Shown here in pieces: positions 58,783-64,000 of a stretch of 64,000 bases of DNA. The notes below the pieces were generated by a model. It was not told the origin of the DNA. It was given only the letters and a program-made list of their open reading frames with translations, and did not search any database. Both the position numbers and the translations under genes were made by a program. The stretch's first letter is position 1, and the number at the start of each line of letters is the position of its first letter. The stretch covers positions 1,104,939 through 1,168,938 of the forward strand of contig NZ_PGEZ01000002.1 of NCBI RefSeq assembly GCF_002797495.1. The letters run 5' to 3'. The stretch comes from Mumia flava (GTDB lineage Bacteria > Actinomycetota > Actinomycetes > Propionibacteriales > Nocardioidaceae).

Positions 58783-60210
58783 TCAATTGTTGGTCGGCCA
58801 GCGGTTCCTAGACTGGTAGTACTCAGGCGCCTCGGGAGTCTCGTTGAACTCTAGGAGCCCCCCGACCTTCTGCATTAGCAGACTGCGTACCTCTGCGGGG
58901 GTAGCGAAGAAGAACTCGCGGCGCTCGTTCACCCGGTTGACTCGTCGATCCGAAAACGCCTTGTGGAGTTCGTTCTCGAGAGTGACCGCGTCGTCCGAAA
59001 AGAACAGGGCATGGGTGTCGTAAAGGAACGGCACCGATGCGTCCCCAAGCTCTCGGACGCGGTCGCGGGGTTCGAGGCGTCGGGTCATGCCAATCTTGAC
59101 GATGTTTGGGCCCAGGGCACCGATGTTCGAGATGACGTAGATGTACCCGGCACGGATGTTTGCCGTCCGATAGTCATTGGCCTCGATGGCCTCGTCGATC
59201 TGGGTCAGACGGGCAGCGAGCTCGTCCGCAGCCTCGTCGTCACCATTAGCGCGAAGCTGCAGCAGGACGCCCTCGTAGTGCGACTTCTCCTTCTCCAGGC
59301 GCTCCCGCTCGGCGGCGAGTTCCTTCTCGGCCTTGCGTTGTTCCCGGAGAAGCTCGCGCTCCTCGCGGGCCTTCTCCTTCTCCTCCTGGACCTTCATCTG
59401 ATAGTCCGCGGTGAGTTCGAGTTCCTCCACGCGCAGCTGGTGGTAGTCGGGGTTGATGCGCATTTCCATGATGACGCCAAGCTTTTCGATGGACTTCATC
59501 GCCTTCTCGAGCCGCTGCTTCGCGGTGGAGATATTGCCATTGCGAAGTGACCGGACGCAGTTGTCTGCCTCGGCGTTGTACGCGCGGAGCATGAGCTTCG
59601 ATAGGTCGCCAATCATCTTGCGACCCTTCGCCAGTGACCCATCGAACGTGAACAGCTCAGCAGCAAGGATGGCCTCGTTGGCCCTCACCAAGGCGTCGAT
59701 TCCGTTGTTAATGTCGGTCAGCCGATCCTTGTACGCGGCCGCATCCTCAAGCGGGTGGTGGTAGCGATAAATTCCGACGTCTTGAAGGACGCGCTGGTCG
59801 GCGAGCTCGACGACCTCGCTGCCACCGGACTGGGCGAGCGCAGCCTCGAGGTCTGCGATGCGGCGCAGAAGGGTGCTGCTGTCCGCGGCGGGTGCTCTCG
59901 AGCGAAGCGGAGACTGCGTCGCGGCTGCCCCAGTGGCGGGTGCCTGCTGCGACGGGTTGGGAATCGTTGGCTCAACCAAGGGCACAGGCTCAGTCGCCTG
60001 GGTCGGAACCTGCGCCGTTCCCGGGTCCGAGGAATGCGCGTCATGATCCGCCGGTTCCGGGTCGGGAACGGTCGGAGCGGTTTCCTGCTCAGGGAGCCAC
60101 AGTTGCCACCCTTCGGGCATCTGCGGCCAGGCTGGATCAGGCTTCCAGTCTGGCGGTGGAACCCAGCCGGCGGGTGGCTGCGGCCAGCCGGGTGGTGGGT
60201 TGAACCGCAT
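58783..60210 (-). CDS. DUF4041/GIY-YIG (T5orf172/Mug113-type) nuclease, candidate phage-defence effector
   Basis: The protein of about 475 residues has three parts. First is a Pro/Trp-rich head (PPPGWPQPPAGWVPPPDWKP and PAWPQMPEGWQLW) with a Pro/Ala linker to about residue 110. Next is a DUF4041 region with LAKGRKMIGDLSKLMLRAYN, a long charged coiled coil (QEEKEKAREERELLREQRKA) and AADELAARLTQIDEAI. Last, from about residue 350, is a GIY-YIG nuclease domain with AGYIYVISNIGALGPNIVKI, GMTRRLEPRDRVRELG, and ENELHKAF plus NERREFF. DUF4041 plus GIY-YIG is the architecture reported for the anti-phage nuclease SNIPE, but here there is no membrane segment. The ATG at 60210 overlaps the partner's stop by one base (GTG at 60213 is an alternative). 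Confidence 0.85.
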   Translation of the reverse strand: MRFNPPPGWPQPPAGWVPPPDWKPDPAWPQMPEGWQLWLPEQETAPTVPDPEPADHDAHSSDPGTAQVPTQATEPVPLVEPTIPNPSQQAPATGAAATQSPLRSRAPAADSSTLLRRIADLEAALAQSGGSEVVELADQRVLQDVGIYRYHHPLEDAAAYKDRLTDINNGIDALVRANEAILAAELFTFDGSLAKGRKMIGDLSKLMLRAYNAEADNCVRSLRNGNISTAKQRLEKAMKSIEKLGVIMEMRINPDYHQLRVEELELTADYQMKVQEEKEKAREERELLREQRKAEKELAAERERLEKEKSHYEGVLLQLRANGDDEAADELAARLTQIDEAIEANDYRTANIRAGYIYVISNIGALGPNIVKIGMTRRLEPRDRVRELGDASVPFLYDTHALFFSDDAVTLENELHKAFSDRRVNRVNERREFFFATPAEVRSLLMQKVGGLLEFNETPEAPEYYQSRNRWPTNN

Positions 60211-61484
60211 CACTGGCCTCGCTGTCGAACGCCGCGACTGGTGTCTGCCGGAATCAGGTCGAACGGCGACTTCGACACTGCAGCACCGAGGTGGTCAAGG
60301 GTGGCCATCGGGACGACGTTGGCGAGGTCGAAGGAGTTGAATGTCTCCCGATCGGCGGCGACCACCGCGAGCGGAACGTACTCTGGCTGCCCGGTGGCCG
60401 GGGCGATGGTGTTGGTGCCGACGGTCAAGGCGATGGAGTGGATCTTTCCGGCTCGGTCCGCCTCGAACACCTCGTGCATCGTCCGAACGGCGACCTGGTG
60501 GACGGCAGCGCTGTAACGATCCTTTTGCGCTTTGGCAGCGAGCTGGCTGGATGTGATCGCATCCTTCGCCTTCACGTATCTGTACTCCTTGACCGACGGC
60601 ACGGCCGACGGCTCGGGGATGTCGACCCTCAAGGTCAGTTCGCGCGCGGCGAGGTCGAACTTGTGCTCGTGCTCGACCGGGAACACGTCGGGATAGACGG
60701 AGTTCGCCAGGACGATACCGACGTAGTCCTCGATGGCGTACTCAACGTCGAACGCGAGGTCGTTGATGAACTTCGTCAGCTCCTCGTTCTTCGCAGCAGC
60801 ATCGGCTTCACGCTCGGCGCATTCGCGCTGGTAGACGGCTTGTGTCTCAGCTAGCCTCACGAGTCGCGCAGCCTCGTCCTGCTCACGCTTCGCCATCGCC
60901 GCGACGTGGTGCTCGTAGAGCTTCTTGTTGTTGTCGTGCCAGACAGCAACAGCTCGCTGGTGCTCAGCTTGGGCTGCGGCGACGGCGTCTGCGTGCTTCT
61001 TCTTGCCTCCGAACGTGCTCGAGAGGCCTCTTGGTGCGGGTGGCTCGACGTACGCGGGCTGCGCCGGGTACAAGAGCTCGGGGACGGACGCGACAGGGGT
61101 TCCGAGACTGCCGGGGTCGAACGGTGGGTGCTCTGCGGCCACCTTGAGTGCCTCCAGGTCGACGTAATCGTCGGTCTCCAGGGTCGAGGCGAGGAGCCCG
61201 TCGATCTCATCGTAGGAGGCGGCAAGTTCGGCGTTCAGCGCCTTGACCTCGGCCGTTCGTGCTTCGAGGTGGATGCGAGCGGCTTCCTTCGCGGCAGCCT
61301 TACGCTCCGCCTCGGAGGCTCGTGCCGCGGCTGCGCGAGCTCGCTCGGAGGCCTTAACGGCACGCTCGTGCTCGCGGACAGCGGCGTTGTGAGCGCGAAC
61401 TGCCTGCGCTTCCTGCTGGCGGCGGCGCTTCTCCGCCTGCTGAGCCTGATAGTTAATCTCGGCGAAGAAGCCGCGTTTTGCCAT
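60210..61484 (-). CDS. Coiled-coil partner protein of unknown function in the nuclease operon
   Basis: The 424-residue protein has a strongly charged, alanine-rich coiled coil in its first 110 residues (AEKRRRQQEAQAVRAHNAAV, RARAAAARASEAERKAAAKE) and a proline-rich stretch near 140-155. A second helical segment (AEHQRAVAVWHDNNKKLYEH) follows, then a globular C-terminal domain from about residue 240 with ELTKFINDLAFDVEYAIEDY, VKEYRYVKAKDAITSSQLAA, VHQVAVRTMHEVFEADRAGK and a final PMATLDHLGAAVSKSPFDLI. I recall this last domain in actinobacterial proteins annotated as restriction-system proteins, where a nuclease domain is fused. Here the nuclease is on a separate chain. GAAGGGTG precedes the ATG. 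It is the first gene of the two-gene unit. Confidence 0.8.
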   Translation of the reverse strand: MAKRGFFAEINYQAQQAEKRRRQQEAQAVRAHNAAVREHERAVKASERARAAAARASEAERKAAAKEAARIHLEARTAEVKALNAELAASYDEIDGLLASTLETDDYVDLEALKVAAEHPPFDPGSLGTPVASVPELLYPAQPAYVEPPAPRGLSSTFGGKKKHADAVAAAQAEHQRAVAVWHDNNKKLYEHHVAAMAKREQDEAARLVRLAETQAVYQRECAEREADAAAKNEELTKFINDLAFDVEYAIEDYVGIVLANSVYPDVFPVEHEHKFDLAARELTLRVDIPEPSAVPSVKEYRYVKAKDAITSSQLAAKAQKDRYSAAVHQVAVRTMHEVFEADRAGKIHSIALTVGTNTIAPATGQPEYVPLAVVAADRETFNSFDLANVVPMATLDHLGAAVSKSPFDLIPADTSRGVRQRGQ

Positions 61485-61960
61485 GACCGCACCCTTCAGA
61501 ACTGACTTTGCAAACGCTCAGCACGGTAGTCCCGGACTCCGACACATGCAGGAGAAAGTCTGGGTTGGTCCCCAAGTCGACCATCCCGGACGTCGGACCC
61601 CGGGACACGCCTGCACGAATGTGTCCACCGCAGGTACGAGCAATGATCCCGAGTCAATGCCGTGCCGATGCCAGGAGAGCAACCATCCGGACGATTCGTC
61701 GCCGTACCAGTTCTGGAGGCGGAGCCTCTATACCAGATGCCGGTGCGGGCTCGTAGAGCGCCAGCACGACGGCCGACGTGTTGGTGGGCGGCGGCGGCCG
61801 GACATCGCCGTGCGCGAGGCAAACGACACTGGCCCCCTCGCCGATCCCATCGTCGAGGGGCGGTGACGATTTGGCCGGCCTCCACCGTCCTTCCGTGGAG
61901 GACGGCGCGGAAGTAACGGTCGAGCGGGGCCGCGGAGCTGGGTTCGGTGGCATGGCGACT
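61485..61960. other. Stretch without a supportable gene, between defence genes and IS remnants
   Basis: This stretch of about 475 bp must contain the promoter of the minus-strand coiled-coil/nuclease unit. Open frames exist on both strands, but their products show no family features and biased composition. The minus-strand frame around 61654-61950 (ending VRRRIVRMVALLASARH) is the most protein-like and may be a fragment of a gene destroyed by the insertions. Confidence 0.5.
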
Positions 61961-62367
61961 AGGGCGTGTCTCCTTATTGGCGTAGCCAGAGGACGATTGC
62001 GCGGAGGACGGCTGCGCCGCGGTAGACGATGGCGAGCTTGTCGTAGCGGGTGGCCAGGCCGCGCCACTGCTTGACGTTGTTGAAGGAGCGTTCGACCACG
62101 TTGCGGCCCTTGTACGCCTCGGCGTCGAAGGCCGGGGGACGTCCGCCGGCCGAACCTCTGCGTCGGCGGTGGCCGGCTTGGTCGGCCGGGACGGGGATCA
62201 CCGCACCGATCTTGCGACGGCGCAGCAGGGCCCGGTTGCCGCGGCTGGAGTAGGCCTTGTCGCCCAGCACCGCGGCGGGCCGGCAGCGGGGCCGACCCGG
62301 GCCGATCCGCGCCACCTGCAGCTCGGCGAGCAGGCGAGGCAGGACCGGACTGAGTCGCCCCGGCGTG
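61961..62367 (-). mobile_element. Truncated IS5-family element
   Basis: The minus strand from 62367 to 61974 encodes the C-terminal third of an IS5-type DDE transposase: RLSPVLPRLLAELQVARIGP, VLGDKAYSSRGNRALLRRRK, GGRPPAFDAEAYKGRNVVER and NNVKQWRGLATRYDKLAIVY. The N-terminal two thirds are missing because another element starts at about 62368. The gggcgtgtctcctt at 61962 onward looks like the surviving terminal repeat. Confidence 0.85.
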
Positions 62368-62401
62368 TTCGGAGAGTCCTTTCGTTGGAAGGATGATTCC
62401 T

Positions 62402-62725
62402 ATGGCACGTCCGTCGAAGTATCCGCGTGAGCTGCAGGAGCGAGCGGTGCGGCTGGTGATCGAGTCGCGCGCCGAGTACGAGTCGGAGTACGCGGCGATC
62501 AGGTCGGTCGCGGCGAAGCTGGGCATCACCTCACCGGAGTCGCTGCGCAAGTGGCTGCGCCAGGCCGAGGTCGACAGCGGCGCCCGGCCGGGCAAGACCA
62601 CCGAGGAGATCGCCGAGATCAAGGCGTTGAAGAAGGAGGTCGCCGAGTTGCGGCGGGCCAACGAGATCCTGAAGAGCGCGTCGGCTTTCTTCGCGGCGGA
62701 GCTCGACCGCCCCTCCCGGTTCTGA
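62402..62725 (+). CDS. IS3-family transposase OrfA
   Basis: The 107-residue protein has an N-terminal helix-turn-helix (ARPSKYPRELQERAVRLVIE, SVAAKLGITSPESLRKWLRQ) and the leucine zipper IKALKKEVAELRRANEILKS leading to ASAFFAAELD, the standard OrfA of IS3 elements. Its end overlaps the OrfB frame in the -1 phase, where programmed frameshifting normally joins the two. The upstream tgttcggagagtcctttcg near 62368 is probably the element's left end, which cuts the IS5 transposase gene. Confidence 0.9.
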   Translation: MARPSKYPRELQERAVRLVIESRAEYESEYAAIRSVAAKLGITSPESLRKWLRQAEVDSGARPGKTTEEIAEIKALKKEVAELRRANEILKSASAFFAAELDRPSRF

Positions 62726-63105
62726 TCGACTACGTCCGCGTTCACAAGGACGAGTTCGGGGTCGAGCCGATCTGTCGCGTGCTGTCCGAGCACGGGATCA
62801 AGATCGCCCCGTCTACCTACTACGACGCCGTCGACCGGCCGCCGTCGAAGCGGGCGCTGCGCGACGGCGAGATCGTGGAGTTGATCGAGGCCGAACGGAC
62901 CCGGCAGAACTGTTCGTCCGGTTCGGTGCCCGCAAGATGTGGATACACCTGCGTTCGAAGGGCCACGACGTGGCCCGGTGCACGATCGAGCGGATCTACC
63001 GCGAGCAGGGCTGGGAGGGCGCGCGGCGGCGCAAGAAGGTCCGCACCACGATCGCCGACCCGGCCGCGGCCCGCCCGGTCGACTTGGTCGATCGGCAGTT
63101 CTGGG
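62700..63105 (+). pseudogene. Broken IS3-family OrfB (first copy)
   Basis: Continuing from OrfA in the -1 frame: VLIDYVRVHKDEFGVEPICR, VLSEHGIKIAPSTYYDAVDR, then the frame shifts at about 62910 and resumes as FVRFGARKMWIHLRSKGHDV, CTIERIYREQGWEGARRRKK and ARPVDLVDRQFWAS. The reading frame is therefore broken once, and the catalytic DDE core that should follow is missing. The sequence ends at the palindrome 63106-63115. Confidence 0.85.
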
Positions 63106-63115
63106 CGTCGCGACG
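63106..63115. other. Head-to-head junction of two IS3 elements at a palindrome
   Basis: cgtcgcgacg is a perfect 10-bp palindrome. To its left the OrfB of one IS3 type reads rightward up to DRQFWAS. To its right another IS3 type's OrfB reads leftward up to KRNFVAT. These are equivalent positions in the two proteins. Confidence 0.7.
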
Positions 63116-63535
63116 AAGTTCCGCTTCACCAGGTCCGGATGCCGCGCAGCGGTCGGGACCGGCTTGGTGGTGCGGACTCGTTTGGTGCGCCGCGCGCCCT
63201 CGATTCCCTCGGCGCGCATCAGCCGGGCGACTTGGTCACGGCCGACATCGTGGCCGGCGCGCTTGGCGGCCTTCCACAGCTTCCGTGCCCCGTAGACCCG
63301 GTAGTTGTCCTCCCACAGGCTCCGTAGCGCCGGCCGCAGCACGGCGTCGCGGACCTCACGCGCCGACGGCTCACGGTTCTTCGCCGCGTAGTAGGTGCTC
63401 GGAGCCATCTGCAGCCCTGCCTTGGACAGGGTGCTGCAGATGGACTCGACTCCGAGCTTCTTGCCGCCCACGACGTCGTCGCGGTTGGCGTCGACGAAGG
63501 CGACTACTTCTTGTGTTGGCGGTCGAGCTCCGCCC
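63111..63535 (-). pseudogene. Truncated IS3-family OrfB (second type)
   Basis: On the minus strand VVAFVDANRDDVVGGKKLGV, ICSTLSKAGLQMAPSTYYAA, DNYRVYGARKLWKAAKRAGH and RRTKRVRTTKPVPTAARHPD then LVKRNFVAT follow the OrfA end in the overlapping frame. The DDE catalytic core is missing at the junction. It is a different IS3 group from the left copy, as the residues differ throughout. Confidence 0.85.
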
Positions 63536-63848
63536 CGAAGAAACTGGCGGCCCTCTTCAGGATCTCGTTGGCCCGCTTCAGCTCGCAGTTCTCCTGCTCG
63601 AGCTCCTTGATCCGCTGCGCCTCGGTCGTGGTCACACCGGGTGCGTGGCCCTCGTCGATGTCGGCCTGTTTGACCCACTGGCGCACCGACTCCACGCCGT
63701 AGCCCAGCTGGGTCGCGACCCGCTGGACCGTTCCGTGCTCGGTTCCCAGCTCTGCTCACAGCGTGCGGACCATCCGGACCGCTGCTGCCTTCTCATCCGG
63801 GCTGTAGCGCCGCGTCTGCGGCTTCCCGGGCACCTGCTCCTTCGGCAT
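63504..63848 (-). pseudogene. IS3-family OrfA with internal stop
   Basis: From an ATG at 63848 the frame reads MPKEQVPGKPQTRRYSPDEK, AAAVRMVRTL, then a TGA at 63756-63758, then AELGTEHGTVQRVATQLGYG, ESVRQWVKQADIDEG and a zipper RIKELEQENCELKRANEILK ending QHKK. The stop replaces an arginine-type codon (CGA to TGA), so this OrfA is inactive. Confidence 0.85.
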
Positions 63849-63872
63849 GGCTCAATCCTCGTTTCCAAGGTC

Positions 63873-63902
63873 AGGAGCCTCCAAGAAACCCAGGGCGGTT
63901 CA
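63873..63902 (-). mobile_element. Terminal inverted repeat of the second IS3 element
   Basis: Reading leftwards from 63902, tgaaccgccctgggtttctt then ggaggctcct is the kind of terminal repeat seen on actinobacterial IS3 elements. It falls inside a transposase frame, so it marks the insertion point. Confidence 0.65.
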
Positions 63903-64000
63903 GGCACCGCCGGTGCGCAGCTTGGCGGCCACGAACTCTTGCGTGTTGTCGCACCAGACGCCGAGCGGGTGGTACCCGAACGTCTTCTTGAACGTGGGCG
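63900..64000 (-). pseudogene. IS1380-family transposase fragment interrupted by the IS3 insertion (runs off window)
   Basis: The minus strand encodes TFKKTFGYHPLGVWCDNTQE and FVAAKLRTGGA, then a TGA formed by the end of the IS3 element. FGYHPL followed by a CDN acidic residue and a leucine-arginine-glycine segment matches the start of IS1380-type transposases. The 5' part lies beyond the window and the 3' part is not seen here. Confidence 0.7.

Noticed and set aside
61483..61866. Plus-strand frame of 127 codons upstream of the IS5 remnant
   Set aside because: Cys/His/Arg-rich random composition, no ribosome-binding site, and its start lies within the start region of the convergently oriented coiled-coil gene.
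61654..63759. Long minus-strand frame running through all IS remnants
   Set aside because: It reads real IS3 OrfB sequence only in the middle and antisense of other elements elsewhere. It is a chance fusion across junctions.

Overview
The window looks like chromosomal DNA of a high-GC actinobacterium, probably Nocardioidaceae or a related family. Signs of this are the very high GC content, GTG/TTG starts, several start codons that look leaderless, a mycothiol-dependent formaldehyde dehydrogenase, an acyl-CoA carboxylase with an epsilon subunit, and many catabolic clusters each with its own TetR/IclR/LacI/GntR/LysR regulator. The family assignment is inference. I see no rRNA, tRNA, CRISPR array or replication origin.

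Layout. 1-4.3 kb: TetR regulator (cut by the window edge) and an acyl-CoA carboxylase operon (beta, epsilon, alpha/biotin). 4.3-9.9 kb: GNAT, a KmtR-like ArsR sensor with a His-rich CDF metal exporter, an OhrR-Ohr peroxide module, two membrane proteins under a divergent TetR, and an IclR regulator. 10.0-12.3 kb: a phthalate-dioxygenase-type reductase with a cytochrome P450. 12.4-21.9 kb: a LacI-controlled glycoside operon (ABC uptake, GH78 alpha-L-rhamnosidase, GH3 beta-glucosidase). 22.0-28.5 kb: an aromatic ring-cleavage operon (cyclase-family hydrolase, C-C hydrolase, FAH protein, extradiol dioxygenase, FAD monooxygenase) with divergent LysR. 28.6-33.3 kb: MFS transporter, Tat-exported metallo-hydrolase, MscR and a companion metallo-hydrolase. 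33.3-37.6 kb: TetR, an HTH-only LuxR-type protein and a large secreted GH106-like rhamnosidase. 37.7-44.8 kb: a decayed D-2-hydroxyacid dehydrogenase, a fused carboxyltransferase with an FAH protein, GntR, DUF3500, IclR, DUF1905 and a VOC protein.

The last 19 kb is the most unusual part. An alpha-dioxygenase-like haem protein is translationally coupled to a short lipoxygenase (44.9-48.2 kb), a likely bacterial oxylipin pathway. It is followed by an AbiE-type toxin-antitoxin pair (48.3-49.8 kb), recC-recB-recD (49.8-58.5 kb), and a coupled two-gene unit of a coiled-coil protein and a DUF4041/GIY-YIG nuclease (58.8-61.5 kb). That unit resembles a phage-defence system and abuts a pile of nested, broken insertion sequences (IS5, two IS3 types, IS1380).

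A common theme of the left two thirds is growth on plant-derived rhamnosylated and methoxylated aromatics: extracellular rhamnosidase, sugar uptake, intracellular deglycosylation, ring hydroxylation and meta cleavage, P450 oxidation, and formaldehyde removal by MscR. This linkage is inferred from content and context. Two families of short dispersed repeats run through the window. One is a hairpin of about 47 bp in arrays with 60 bp period, always just 3' of genes. The other is a GGTCGAG-type repeat that has expanded in frame inside the carboxylase epsilon gene and recB.
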